64,000 nucleotides of DNA from Solirubrobacter sp035555675 (GTDB taxonomy: Bacteria > Actinomycetota > Thermoleophilia > Solirubrobacterales > Solirubrobacteraceae). Location: positions 1 to 64,000 of the forward strand of contig DATMGH010000150.1 in NCBI GenBank assembly GCA_035555675.1, in the 5' to 3' direction. The notes beneath the pieces were generated by a model. That model had not been told where the DNA came from, did not search any database, and saw only the letters and a list, made by a program, of their open reading frames with translations. A program made the position numbers and the translations under genes. This document shows positions 43,973 to 52,678 of this stretch, piece by piece. Positions within the stretch are counted from its first letter, which is position 1; every line of letters begins with the position of its first letter.

Positions 43973-45036
43973 GGCACCCTGATCGTGACGGTGGTGGGAC
44001 CGCCGGTGGGACTGTCGAGCTCCAGCGTCCCGTCGAAGGCCTCCAGGCGGCTGGCGACACCGCGCAGGCCGGTGCCCGAGCCGCGGTCGCGCGCCGCGCC
44101 GCCGACGCCGTCGTCTGAGACGATCGCCCGCAGCTGTCCGTCGTGCCGGCTGAGCGTCACCGACGCGTGGGTGGCGCGGCTGTGCTTGGCGACGTTGGCC
44201 AGGCACTCGGCGACGGCGAAGTAGAGGGCCGACTCGACCGGTGCGGGTGGCGTCTCGCTCAGGTCCGCGTGGACGGCGATGCGGACGGGCAGGTCGAGCG
44301 CGAGCGCTTCGATCGCGCCGACGAGGCCGCGGTCGGCGAGGACCGGCGGGTGGATGTTGCGCACGACCGCGCGCAGGTCGTCGAGCGCCGACACGGTCGC
44401 CGTGCGCGCTTCGGCGATCAGCTCGGCCGCCCCGTCGGGGTCGCTGCGCAGCAGTTGCTCGGCCAGCCCGAGGCTCATGCCCATCGCGACCAGCCGGGCT
44501 TGGGCTCCGTCGTGCAGGTCGCGCTCGATCCGGCGCAGCTCGGCGGCCTGGGTGTCCAGCGCGCCGCTGCGGCTGCGCGTCAGCGTGTCGACGCGCTCGG
44601 CGAGCTCCTGCTCGCGCTCGGGGGGCAGCCGGCTCATCAGCCAGCCGTGCGCTCCGAGCAGCAGCGAGAAGGCGAGCATCGGCCAGACCGGCCAGAAGAA
44701 CCCCAGCCCGCTCAGCAGCCAGACGACGATCTCGACGGGCATCAGGATCGAGAAGATCGCCACGTGGACGGCGAACCGGCGCCGCCGGCCGGCCGGGTGG
44801 CGCAGCGCTCGCCGCAGGGCGATCTGCAGGGCGATCGCCGTCGCGAAGCCGAAGAGCACCCAGCGCGGCCAGAAGTCGTTGCCGCCGAGCGCGGCCCACA
44901 CGACGGTGGAGGCGATCGTCGCGATCGCTCCCGCCGCCAGCTGCGTCCGCAGCGCCCGCCGCCAGGCGACCGGCGTCGGGCGGCGTTCCCCGCTGACGGC
45001 CGCCAGCGCGAGCGATCGCAGAGCATCCGGGCTCAT
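43960..45036 (-). CDS. NarL-type sensor histidine kinase
   Basis: 358 residues. The N-terminal membrane part (about 35-130) has several hydrophobic helices and little extracellular loop, as in intramembrane-sensing kinases linked to ABC exporters. The phospho-acceptor box is LRRIERDLHDGAQARLVAMG, and the ATPase has VAECLANVAKHSRA (N box) and DDGVGGA (G box). Overlaps the permease gene by 4 nt (ATGA). Confidence 0.93.
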   Translation of the reverse strand: MSPDALRSLALAAVSGERRPTPVAWRRALRTQLAAGAIATIASTVVWAALGGNDFWPRWVLFGFATAIALQIALRRALRHPAGRRRRFAVHVAIFSILMPVEIVVWLLSGLGFFWPVWPMLAFSLLLGAHGWLMSRLPPEREQELAERVDTLTRSRSGALDTQAAELRRIERDLHDGAQARLVAMGMSLGLAEQLLRSDPDGAAELIAEARTATVSALDDLRAVVRNIHPPVLADRGLVGAIEALALDLPVRIAVHADLSETPPAPVESALYFAVAECLANVAKHSRATHASVTLSRHDGQLRAIVSDDGVGGAARDRGSGTGLRGVASRLEAFDGTLELDSPTGGPTTVTIRVPCAS

Positions 45037-46409
45037 GCGGCGAGCAGCTCCCGCGTCGGCGCCTCGGCCACGACCCGGCGCACGGCCAGCCGGGCTGCGC
45101 CCACGGTGACCGTCAGCGCGACGGCGGCGACGGCGGCGAACAGCCAGGCGCCGGTGGCGAGGATCCAGGTGTGCTTGACCGCCATGTACGGCACGGTGGT
45201 CGCGAGCGAGCCCACCAGGCCGACGGCGATGCCGACGACCGCGATCAGCAGCGCTTCGCAGACGACCATGCGTTCGACCTGCCCGCGGGTCGATCCGGCC
45301 AGGCGCTGCAGCGCGAGCTCGCGGCGGCGGTCGGCGACCGCGGCGGTGAGCGTGTTGACGACCATGATCGCGGCGAACAACGAGATCATCCCCACGACCA
45401 GATAGTTGAGCAGCTCGGTCCCCTGGTCGCCCGGCCCGCCCGCGTCGAGCATGCCGTTGGCGGCGTCGACGGACACCATGATCAGCGTGCCGGTCGCGAT
45501 CCCGACCAGCACGATCACCGGCATCAGCGCGCCGGCCAGCGCGCCCGGACGCTGCCGCGCGTTGCGCAACGCCAGGAAGCGCGACACGTCACCGGCGCCG
45601 AGCCGCGACGCCGCACCCGCGGCGATGCGCAGCAGCCCGGGCGCGAGCAGCGCAAGCCCGATCGAGGCGAACACGGATGCCGACCCGGCGGTGCTCATCG
45701 CCGCGTAGTAGTCGTCGCTGCTCCCGGTCACCGTGATCGTCACCGAGGCGTAGACGACGCCGAGCGCGACGAGCCCGAGCGCGAACCGCTTGCGCTTGCG
45801 CCCCAGGCGCCCGCGCTGGGCGTCGGCCAGCGCCGCGCGCATCTGCTCCGCACCGGCGGCGGCGGTCGCCCGCCGCGCGGCGAACGTCGCCGCCACGGCG
45901 GCGGCGAGCGTCATCGCCGCCAGCGAGGAGCCGATCGACAACGTCCCGACGTGAAAGCCGACGCCGTCGCTGATCAGCCCGCTGCCCGCCAGCGCCCGCA
46001 GGACGCCGAAGCCCACCAGCGCGCCGGGGGCCAGCCCCGCGACGGCAGCTGAGAGCGAGACGATCAGCGTCTCGCCGACGACCATCCGGCGCACCTGGCG
46101 GCGCGTCAGCGCGACGGTGCGCAGCAGCGAGAGCTCCTCGGTGCGGCGGGCGATCATGACGCCGAGCGTCGAGACGACGGAGAAGAGCACGATCACGATC
46201 GACCACCCCCCGACCACCGCGGCGATCATCGTCAGCGTGGTGCGGTCCTCGCTCGAGACGTCCCCGGCCAGGCCGCTCTGCAACAGCGTGAGGAACGCGA
46301 ACAGCAGCGTCGTGCCCAACAGGACGGCGATCGCGGTCGCCGCGAACGCCGGCCGGCGCGCGGCGACCGAGCGGCGCGCGATGCCCACCATCGCTCCCGG
46401 AGCCCTCAT
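45033..46409 (-). CDS. FtsX/MacB-like ABC permease
   Basis: 458 residues with two FtsX-like halves (VVSTLGVMIARRTEELSLLRTVALTRRQVRRMVVGE, and LTAAVADRRRELALQRLAGSTRGQVERMVVCE). This type exports peptides or lipids or senses antibiotic stress. ATG at 46409 overlaps the ATPase stop by 4 nt. The two-component genes follow in the same operon, which suggests the transporter is a regulatory input or target. Confidence 0.92.
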   Translation of the reverse strand: MRAPGAMVGIARRSVAARRPAFAATAIAVLLGTTLLFAFLTLLQSGLAGDVSSEDRTTLTMIAAVVGGWSIVIVLFSVVSTLGVMIARRTEELSLLRTVALTRRQVRRMVVGETLIVSLSAAVAGLAPGALVGFGVLRALAGSGLISDGVGFHVGTLSIGSSLAAMTLAAAVAATFAARRATAAAGAEQMRAALADAQRGRLGRKRKRFALGLVALGVVYASVTITVTGSSDDYYAAMSTAGSASVFASIGLALLAPGLLRIAAGAASRLGAGDVSRFLALRNARQRPGALAGALMPVIVLVGIATGTLIMVSVDAANGMLDAGGPGDQGTELLNYLVVGMISLFAAIMVVNTLTAAVADRRRELALQRLAGSTRGQVERMVVCEALLIAVVGIAVGLVGSLATTVPYMAVKHTWILATGAWLFAAVAAVALTVTVGAARLAVRRVVAEAPTRELLAA

Positions 46410-47185
46410 CGCTCCTGCTCCGCGCCCAGACGGGCCATCCGCGCCGCGACGGCGTCCGCGGTCGGCTGCTCCAGGCGTCCGGCCAGGGTGCCGTCGGCCA
46501 GGAACACGACCTCGTCGGCGTGACCGGCGGCGATCGGATCGTGCGTGACCATGACGATCGTCTGACCGGCCCGATCGCACGCGTCACGCAACAGGCCCAG
46601 CACCTGGCGGGCGGCGTGGGTGTCCAGCGCGCCCGTCGGCTCGTCGGCGAACAGCACCGCCGGCGAGGTCACCAGCGCGCGAGCCAACGCGACGCGCTGC
46701 TGCTCGCCGCCGGACAGCTGGCCGGGCAGATGGCCGCCGCGGCGAGCCAGGCCGACGCTCGTCAGCGCGGTGGCGACCCGGCGGCGCTCGACGCGGCGGC
46801 CGGTCGCGCGCAACGGCAGCTCGACGTTGTCGGACGCCGTCAAGTACGGCAGCAGGTTGTAGTGCTGAAAGACGAACCCGACGTGCAGGCGGCGAAAGCG
46901 CGTCAGCGCGTCGTCGTCAAGCCCGGACAGGCTCGTGCCGTTGACGCTGACCGACCCGCTGGTCGGCGCCTCCAGGCCCGCGGCGACCTGCAGCAACGTG
47001 CTCTTGCCCGAGCCCGACGGGCCCATGACCGCGACGAACCGGCCGGCCGGAACCGCGAGGGACACGCCGTCGAGCGCGAGCACCCCGCCCGGGCCCTCAC
47101 CGAAGGACTTGCTGACCGACGCCAAGACGACGCTGTGCGGGGCCACGGGCACTGCCGTGACGGGTGCACGGTTTCTGACGGACAC
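46406..47185 (-). CDS. MacB/LolD-type ABC ATPase
   Basis: 259 residues. Walker A MGPSGSGKSTLLQ, Q-loop FVFQHYNLLPYLTA, signature LSGGEQQRVALARAL and Walker B VLFADEPTGALDTH. The GTG at 47185 has AAGGAGAT upstream, an excellent ribosome-binding site, so this is the first gene of the four-gene operon. Confidence 0.93.
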   Translation of the reverse strand: MSVRNRAPVTAVPVAPHSVVLASVSKSFGEGPGGVLALDGVSLAVPAGRFVAVMGPSGSGKSTLLQVAAGLEAPTSGSVSVNGTSLSGLDDDALTRFRRLHVGFVFQHYNLLPYLTASDNVELPLRATGRRVERRRVATALTSVGLARRGGHLPGQLSGGEQQRVALARALVTSPAVLFADEPTGALDTHAARQVLGLLRDACDRAGQTIVMVTHDPIAAGHADEVVFLADGTLAGRLEQPTADAVAARMARLGAEQER

Positions 47186-47262
47186 GGGAGGATCTCCTTG
47201 TCGAGAGAGGCGGCTGACGGGCGCTGACGGCGCCCACCTCCACAGTGGCGATCCACCGGCCA

Positions 47263-47287
47263 TCGCACCATTGGGCCCACGGTGCGA
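47263..47287. promoter_or_regulatory. Inverted repeat upstream of the ABC operon
   Basis: TCGCACC and GGTGCGA arms (7 bp) flank an 11-nt centre containing GGGCCC. It lies between the response regulator stop at 47307 and the ATPase start at 47185, so it may be an operator of the ABC operon or the terminator of the upstream two-component operon. Confidence 0.45.
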
Positions 47288-47306
47288 ATCGAAGGTGGGG
47301 CTAGAC

Positions 47307-47840
47307 CTACCGCGCGCCGCTTCGAGGCGCGACCAGCCCGGCGTCGTAGGCCGCGATGACGACCTGGAGGCGGTCGCGGGATCCGGTCTTCTGGAGCAGC
47401 CGGGCGACGTGGGTCTTGACGAACGCGGCGATGACGCGCCGGGTCACCGACGGGCTGAGCAGGCTCTCGCCGGCCGCGACGGCGCGAACCGCGGCGAGCA
47501 TCTCCTCCGCCGGCCCGTCCTTGACCAGGAATCCACTGGCGCCCGCGCGGAGCGCGTCGTAGACGTGAGCGTCGAGATCGAAGGTCGTGAGGATGACGAC
47601 CTTCGCCGGGCTGCCGGTGGCGACCAGGCGGCGTGTCGCTTCGATGCCGTCGATCGTCGGCATCCGGATGTCCATCAGCACCACGTCGGGCCGGGTCCGG
47701 CGGACGAGGTCCTGGACGCCGTCACCGTCGGCGGCCTCGCCGACCACGTCGATGCCGTCGGCGGCGTCGAGGATCATCCGCAGGCCGGTCCGGATCAGCG
47801 CCTGGTCCTCGACGATGGCGACCCGGATGGTGGTCGTCAT
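47307..47840 (-). CDS. NarL-type response regulator lacking most of its HTH
   Basis: 177 residues instead of the usual 210-225. The receiver is complete: acidic pair VEDQ, phospho-acceptor in VVLMDIRMPTIDG, Lys in GFLVKDGP. After LLSPSVTRRVIAAF the sequence jumps to VKTHVARLLQKTGSRDRLQVV, which is the end of the recognition helix. The LTPREREVL segment and the first helices are gone. The junction is in frame. DNA binding by the normal mode is unlikely. It overlaps its kinase gene by 4 nt. Confidence 0.88.
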   Translation of the reverse strand: MTTTIRVAIVEDQALIRTGLRMILDAADGIDVVGEAADGDGVQDLVRRTRPDVVLMDIRMPTIDGIEATRRLVATGSPAKVVILTTFDLDAHVYDALRAGASGFLVKDGPAEEMLAAVRAVAAGESLLSPSVTRRVIAAFVKTHVARLLQKTGSRDRLQVVIAAYDAGLVAPRSGAR

Positions 47841-48964
47841 TCGGTCTCCGGCAGGGGGAGGGTGGCGCAGACCTCGAAGCCGCCGTCGTGGTGGGGCGAG
47901 GCCACGAGGGTGCCGCCGAGCATGGCCACGCGCTCGCGCATGCCGACCAGCCCGCGGCCGCTGGACGGCAGGTCGAGCGCGGCGACGCCCGGCCCGTCGT
48001 CGCGAACGGAGACCTCGAGCTCGTCCGCGCGCCAGCGCAGGCGCACGAGCGCGTGGGCGGCGCCGGCGTGGCGCACCACGTTGGTCAGGCTCTCCTGGAC
48101 GATGCGGTACACGGAGAGGTCGGCGACCTCGCTCAGCCGCCCGGGCTCGCCGTCGACCGTCACCGCCACGTCCACGCCGGCGTCCCGGGTGGCGCGGACC
48201 AGGTCGTCGAGGCGCGCGAGGCCGGGCGCGGCGCGGCGATCCTCGGCGGCGGCCGGATCGTGGACGAGGAGGTCGAGCATGCGCCGCAGCTCCTCCAGCG
48301 CCTGACGGCCGCTGCGCTCGATCGTCGTGAACGCCTCCCGGGCGCGCCCCGGGTCGGTGGCGAGCACCGCCGAGCCGCCCTTGGCCTGCATGACGATCAC
48401 GCTGACGCTGTGCGCGACGACGTCGTGGAGCTCGCGGGCAAGGCGCGCCCGCTCGGCGGCGACGGCCTCGACGGTTCCCGCCTCCGCTTGCACCGCACGG
48501 CGCAGGCGCTGGCGCAGGATGCGCCCGAAGATGAAGCCGACCGCCATGAACATGACGGGGTACAGCGCGTCGACCACGGTGTGAACGTTGGGATCGCGGA
48601 GCGTGTAGACCGCCAGGAACACGGCGGTGGCGCCGAGCACGGGCCAGAGCGCGGCGCCCCACGCCCCGGCCGAGTACGCGACGACCAGGAGGATCAGGAA
48701 GCCGCCCCCGAACTCGCCCGCCCCCTGCACGAGCAGCATCAGCGAGAGCGAGCCGATCGTCGCGAGGAAGACGCCCAGCGGCCAGCGCCGCCGCCAGGCG
48801 AGCGGGACGGTCCCCCCCAGCAGCAGCACGGCGGTGAGGACCCGGTTGCCCGGCAGCGCCGGCATCCCCTGGTACCGCTCGCCGAGCCACAGCTCGAGTT
48901 GCGCCATGACGGCCAGGACGGTGGCGAGGCCGACGTCGAGGTACCGGGAGCGGCGAGCGTTCAC
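47837..48964 (-). CDS. NarL-type sensor histidine kinase
   Basis: 375 residues. Several N-terminal membrane helices (about 10-150), then the H box ARLARELHDVVAHSVSVIVMQ, N box VQESLTNVVRHAGAA, G1 DDGPGVAAL and G2 GRGLVGMRERV. I chose GTG at 48964 because codons upstream of it (to ATG 49000) use A/T third bases and overlap an inverted repeat. Translated with the truncated response regulator. Confidence 0.92.
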   Translation of the reverse strand: MNARRSRYLDVGLATVLAVMAQLELWLGERYQGMPALPGNRVLTAVLLLGGTVPLAWRRRWPLGVFLATIGSLSLMLLVQGAGEFGGGFLILLVVAYSAGAWGAALWPVLGATAVFLAVYTLRDPNVHTVVDALYPVMFMAVGFIFGRILRQRLRRAVQAEAGTVEAVAAERARLARELHDVVAHSVSVIVMQAKGGSAVLATDPGRAREAFTTIERSGRQALEELRRMLDLLVHDPAAAEDRRAAPGLARLDDLVRATRDAGVDVAVTVDGEPGRLSEVADLSVYRIVQESLTNVVRHAGAAHALVRLRWRADELEVSVRDDGPGVAALDLPSSGRGLVGMRERVAMLGGTLVASPHHDGGFEVCATLPLPETE

Positions 48965-48991
48965 CGCCAGACCATACGCCGCCCGGACGGG

Positions 48992-49014
48992 CCCTCGCAT
49001 CCCTCGTGCGAGGG
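48992..49014. promoter_or_regulatory. Inverted repeat CCCTCGCA-N7-TGCGAGGG
   Basis: Perfect 8-bp arms upstream of the kinase gene and in the shared region with the divergent gene at 49127. The left arm CCCTCGCA recurs at 49047-49054, itself inside GCCCT-CGC-AGGGC. It looks like a regulator site. Confidence 0.5.
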
Positions 49015-49126
49015 TCCACAGATCCCTCAGAAGGGGGAGGTCGAAGCCCTCGCAGGGCCGACGACGAATCCCTGGCCGGACCGTAGCGTCCGTCGCATCG
49101 ATCCCGACCGAGTAGGAGCCCGCCCG

Positions 49127-49696
49127 ATGCCGCCGACACCGCTTCTGTCCCGCACCATCTCGACGGCGATGCTGGCCGGCGCGTTGTTCGTCGCCGAAGC
49201 CGCGACCGAGCTCGCCCACCGCCAGGCCGAGCGCTTCGTCAGCGTCGGCGACTACCTCGTCGAGATCTTCTTCGGCCTCGCGCTCGCCGCGGCCAGCGTG
49301 GCGCTCTTCTCACTGCGCGTCGCCGGCGGCCGCGTGAGGATCGGCGCCGGCGTGGCGGCCGCCGGGCAGGCCGCGCTGGCGGTCTGCTCGGTCGCGACCA
49401 TCATCCACGGCTCCGATGCGCTGGGGCCGCTGTTCGTGCTCGGCCTGCTCGCGTCGCTCGCCGGCTTCGCGATCATCGCCACGAGCGCCCGCGCGGTGGG
49501 CCTCGTGCTCGGGCTCGGCTTCGTCGCGTCGATGGCGGTCCCCCACGGGGGCGCGGCGATCATCGGCCTCGCGTGGCTGACCGTCTCCGTTCTGCTGCGC
49601 GGTCCGGCCGGCGTCGGTGGGCGTCGCGGAACGGCTCGGCGCGCTGCTCCGCGAGCGAGGCTGGACGGGATGGGCCCGCAGCGAGCGGACGGTTGA
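49127..49696 (+). CDS. Membrane protein of unknown function
   Basis: 189 residues with about five hydrophobic stretches (STAMLAGALFVAEAATELA, LALAAASVALFSL and others) and a basic tail. No motif recognised. GGAG lies 8-9 nt before the ATG. Divergent from the second two-component operon, with the CCCTCGCA repeats between them, so it may be its target. Confidence 0.65.
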   Translation: MPPTPLLSRTISTAMLAGALFVAEAATELAHRQAERFVSVGDYLVEIFFGLALAAASVALFSLRVAGGRVRIGAGVAAAGQAALAVCSVATIIHGSDALGPLFVLGLLASLAGFAIIATSARAVGLVLGLGFVASMAVPHGGAAIIGLAWLTVSVLLRGPAGVGGRRGTARRAAPRARLDGMGPQRADG

Positions 49697-49725
49697 CGAC
49701 GCCGGCGATACGTCAAGATCGGCCC

Positions 49726-50172
49726 ATGACGACGACGGCAGGCTCGGCACGGAGCCCGATCCGCCGATGGATCCGCGCGCACCCGGCCGACGTGATCGAC
49801 GTCTTCGTCTACGTGGTCGTCCTGAATCTGGCGATCGAGTACGTCCCGTCGGTCATCAGCGAGAGCTTCACGCTCTCGCTGCTGACGGCGGTGCTCCTGA
49901 AGGTCGCGCTGGAGCTGGTGATCCGTCTCAAGACCCGGATCCTGGCCAGGCTCCAGGCCGCCGACACGCGGCGCGCCAAGCTCGTCGCGACGGCCTCGCT
50001 GTGGGCGGTCGCGGCCGGTAGCAAGCTCGTCGTGCTCGGACTGGTCGATCTCGTCTTCGGCGATGCCGTGAGCCTCGGCGGCTTCCTGCCGGTGACACTG
50101 CTCGTCGTCGCCCTCCTCGCGTCACGGGCGGCGCTTCGGCGCCTGCTCTCCGACACCGACCCGCAGGTCTGA
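49726..50172 (+). CDS. Small membrane protein
   Basis: 148 residues. Hydrophobic segments at about 25-55 (VFVYVVVLNLAIEYVP), 58-75, 90-110 and 115-135. A basic N-terminus (RRWIRAHP) and the motif RLKTRILARLQ on the cytosolic side are visible. I do not recognise the family. Lies 29 nt after the previous gene. Confidence 0.65.
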   Translation: MTTTAGSARSPIRRWIRAHPADVIDVFVYVVVLNLAIEYVPSVISESFTLSLLTAVLLKVALELVIRLKTRILARLQAADTRRAKLVATASLWAVAAGSKLVVLGLVDLVFGDAVSLGGFLPVTLLVVALLASRAALRRLLSDTDPQV

Positions 50173-50174
50173 CG

Positions 50175-51167
50175 TCAGCGCGCCGGCGCCGAAGCGAACA
50201 GGTTGAGTCCGAGCGTGCGCGACAGGAACGCCGTCGCCTGCTGGCCGCGGACGCTGTTGCCCGCGTCATCCAGCGGCGGTGAGAACGTCGCGATGCCCGC
50301 CTTGCCGGGCGCGACGGTGACGATCCCGCCGGACACGCCGGACTTGCCCGGCACGCCGATCTCGAACAGCCACTCGCCCGAGCGCTCGTACAGGCCCGAC
50401 GTGGCCAGCACGGCCAGCGTGTCGCGGCAGACCGACGCGGCCACGACCCGGTCGCCGGTGACCGGGTTCACGCCGCCGTCGGCGAGCGTGGCCGCCATCG
50501 TGGCGAGGTCGCGCGCGCTGACGGCGAGCGAGCACTGCTTCGTGTAGACGTCGACGATCGCGAGCGGGTCCTCGGCGATGCGGCCGTAGCTCTCGAGCAG
50601 GCCCGCGATCGCGCGGTTGCGCTGGTTGGTCGCCGTCTCCGACGCGTACGTGGGCGCGTCCAGCTCGAGCCGTCTCCCGGCGAAGCGCGACAGCCCGTCG
50701 TGGATGAACGCCCACTTCGCGTCCGGTGTCGTCCCGGGCGCGAGCGCGGTCGTCGCGAGCGCGCCCGCGTTGACCATCGGGTTCATCGGGTGCCCGTGGT
50801 GGAGCTCGATCGCCATCACGGAGTTGAACGCCAGCCCGGTGCTGTTGACCCCGACGCGCTCGAGCACCGCCCCGTGCCCGATCACGTCGCACACCAGCGC
50901 GTACACGAACGCCTTCGAGATCGACTGGATCGAGAACGCGTGCTCGGCGTCGCCTGCCGTGTGCACCGCGCCGCCGACCTCGGCGACGCAGACGCCGAAC
51001 AGGTCCGGGTCCGCTCGGGCGAGGACGGGGATGTAGTCCGCGACGCGACCGTCGCGGACGCCGCGGCAGCGCTCGTAGGCGTCCGTGACGAGCTGCTCGA
51101 CGCGGTCCCAGCCCGGCAGCGTGCCGGTCGAGACGGCCTGTTGCACCGTGTCGACGTTCAGATCCAC
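50175..51167 (-). CDS. glsA: Glutaminase A
   Basis: 330 residues of the serine-dependent glutaminase family. The catalytic S-x-x-K is FSIQSISKAFVYALV, and further landmarks are NPMVNAGALATTAL, ETATNQRNRAIA and GVPGKSGVSGGIV. It converts glutamine to glutamate and ammonia. Start GTG at 51167 gives VDLNVDTVQQAV. Confidence 0.94.
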   Translation of the reverse strand: MDLNVDTVQQAVSTGTLPGWDRVEQLVTDAYERCRGVRDGRVADYIPVLARADPDLFGVCVAEVGGAVHTAGDAEHAFSIQSISKAFVYALVCDVIGHGAVLERVGVNSTGLAFNSVMAIELHHGHPMNPMVNAGALATTALAPGTTPDAKWAFIHDGLSRFAGRRLELDAPTYASETATNQRNRAIAGLLESYGRIAEDPLAIVDVYTKQCSLAVSARDLATMAATLADGGVNPVTGDRVVAASVCRDTLAVLATSGLYERSGEWLFEIGVPGKSGVSGGIVTVAPGKAGIATFSPPLDDAGNSVRGQQATAFLSRTLGLNLFASAPAR

Positions 51168-51189
51168 GCCGCAACCGTAACCGCGAGGT

Positions 51190-51759
51190 CTAGGGCCGGA
51201 CGGCGATGACCGCGGCCACCAGGTCGCGGAGCTCGTCGGTGTCCTGCCCGGCGAGCAGCAGATGCGCGGCGCCGACAAGGGCGAGCGCGAGGCGATCGAC
51301 GTCCGTGTCCAGGGCGATCCGGCCGAGGCCGCGCTCGGCGGTCAGGTAGGCGGCGATCATCCGCGTGGTCTCGGCCAGCACCGGGATCCCGGTCGGGGTG
51401 GTGAGGCGCAGCCGGGCGAACAGATCGCGCCGGGACAGGACCAGGGCGACGATCGCCAGCGCGTCGGCGTCGAGCGAGGCGGTCAGGGCGGCGACGAGGT
51501 TGTCGGCGACGGTGCCGCTCCCGGCCTCCGAGCGCAGCGCCTCCGAGCGACCGTCCAGCCGCTCGATCCGGGCCAGCACGAGCGAGGCCAGGAACGTGTC
51601 GAAGTCGGCGAAGTGGCGGTGGAGGATGCCCTTGGCGACGCCCGCCTCGGTCGTGACCGCACGGCTGGTCAGCGCGTCCGGCCCGTCCCGGCGCAGGACG
51701 CGCGCGGCGGCGTCGAAGAGCTGGTCGCCCACGTCGTGGATCGGCACTCCGGTCGGCAC
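51190..51759 (-). CDS. TetR-family repressor
   Basis: 189 residues. The N-terminal helix-turn-helix reads GPDALTSRAVTTEAGVAKGILHRHFADFDTFL. The C-terminal ligand domain is variable. GTG at 51759 has AGGAG about 8 nt upstream; an in-frame GTG at 51798 would lie within the operator and is rejected. Divergent from the methyltransferase, with two palindromes between, so it probably represses both. Confidence 0.9.
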   Translation of the reverse strand: MPTGVPIHDVGDQLFDAAARVLRRDGPDALTSRAVTTEAGVAKGILHRHFADFDTFLASLVLARIERLDGRSEALRSEAGSGTVADNLVAALTASLDADALAIVALVLSRRDLFARLRLTTPTGIPVLAETTRMIAAYLTAERGLGRIALDTDVDRLALALVGAAHLLLAGQDTDELRDLVAAVIAVRP

Positions 51760-51775
51760 TGGCAGCTTCTCCTGG

Positions 51776-51804
51776 TTGACAAGTGGGCATACGCCCACTT
51801 ACAG
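51776..51804 (+). promoter_or_regulatory. Promoter of the methyltransferase gene
   Basis: TTGACA (51776-51781), 17-nt spacer, TTACAG (51799-51804). The predicted transcript start falls about at the GTG 51812, which would make the mRNA leaderless. The spacer is filled by the first palindrome. Confidence 0.5.
51781..51800. promoter_or_regulatory. TetR operator 1
   Basis: Perfect 20-bp palindrome: AAGTGGGC and GCCCACTT around ATAC. Sits between the -35 and -10 elements of the methyltransferase promoter. Confidence 0.75.
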
Positions 51805-51823
51805 TGGGCAGGTGCCCACTGTA
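51800..51823. promoter_or_regulatory. TetR operator 2
   Basis: Perfect 24-bp palindrome: arm TACAGTGGGC and its complement around AGGT. Covers the -10 element and the start codon. Its centre is 21 bp from that of operator 1, two helical turns, so two dimers could bind on the same face. Confidence 0.78.
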
Positions 51824-52678
51824 CCGGCGCTCGCACCTCACCAAGCCCGCCGGCTGGCGGAGTCCTTCGGTGCCGACCCCGAGCGCTACGACCGCACCCG
51901 GCCCCGCTACCCGCAGGCGCTGGTGGACCGGATCGTCGCGCTGAGCCCTGGTCGGGACGTGCTCGACGTGGGCATCGGCACGGGCGTCTCGGCGCGGCCG
52001 CTGGTGGCGGCGGGCTGCCGCGTGCTCGGGGTCGAGGTCGATGCCCGCATGGCCGCGTTCGCCGCTGCGCAGGGCTTCGACGTGGAGGTCGGGACGTTCG
52101 AGGCGTGGGACGCGGGCGGGCGGACGTTCGACGCGATCGTCGCCGGGCAGACCTGGCACTGGATCGACCCGAACGCCGGCGCGGCCAAGGCCGCCGGGCT
52201 GCTCCGGCCCCGCGGCGTGCTGGCCGTCTTCTGGAACGTGCAGCAGCCGCCGGCCGGGCTCGCGCAGGCGTTCGCGGAGGTCTACCGGCGGGTGCTGCCC
52301 GGCACGCCGTTCGCGAGCACCCCAGCGAGCGCACTCGACGCCTACGACCGCATCCTCGGCCCCACGATCGAGGGGATCGGGGCGACGGGCGCGTTCGGGA
52401 AGCCCGAGCGATGGCAGTTTGACTGGACCCAGCGCTACACGACGGACGAGTGGCTCGACCAGGTGCCGACCTTCGGCGGCCACAGCCGCTTCGCGCCAGC
52501 GAAGCTCGAGGCGCTGCTGACCGGGCTCGGCGACGCGATCGACGCGGCCGGAGGCAGCTTCGCGATGGACTACGCCACGGTCGCGGTCGTGGCCCCGGCG
52601 ATCAGGTCACAGGATTCGCAGTCGTGCGAGTACATGGAGCATGCATCGCGATCCGGTATCCGAGCTGACCGACGCTGA
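51812..52678 (+). CDS. Class I SAM-dependent methyltransferase
   Basis: 288 residues. The SAM site is VLDVGIGTGVSARPL and the acidic end of strand 2 is VLGVEVDARMAA. IVAGQTWHWIDP is characteristic of this methyltransferase group. Substrate unknown. Start GTG at 51812 has no Shine-Dalgarno sequence and lies inside operator 2. The last 20-odd residues after VAVVAP look atypical and overlap the sigma-factor start by 38 nt. Confidence 0.88.
   Translation: MPTVPALAPHQARRLAESFGADPERYDRTRPRYPQALVDRIVALSPGRDVLDVGIGTGVSARPLVAAGCRVLGVEVDARMAAFAAAQGFDVEVGTFEAWDAGGRTFDAIVAGQTWHWIDPNAGAAKAAGLLRPRGVLAVFWNVQQPPAGLAQAFAEVYRRVLPGTPFASTPASALDAYDRILGPTIEGIGATGAFGKPERWQFDWTQRYTTDEWLDQVPTFGGHSRFAPAKLEALLTGLGDAIDAAGGSFAMDYATVAVVAPAIRSQDSQSCEYMEHASRSGIRADRR

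Noticed and set aside
46406..48964. The two two-component systems as one six-gene operon
   Set aside because: 121 nt and an inverted repeat separate the response regulator stop from the ATPase gene, which has its own strong ribosome-binding site.
51760..51798. TetR start at GTG 51798
   Set aside because: It lies within the operator palindrome with no ribosome-binding site. GTG 51759 has AGGAG at good distance.
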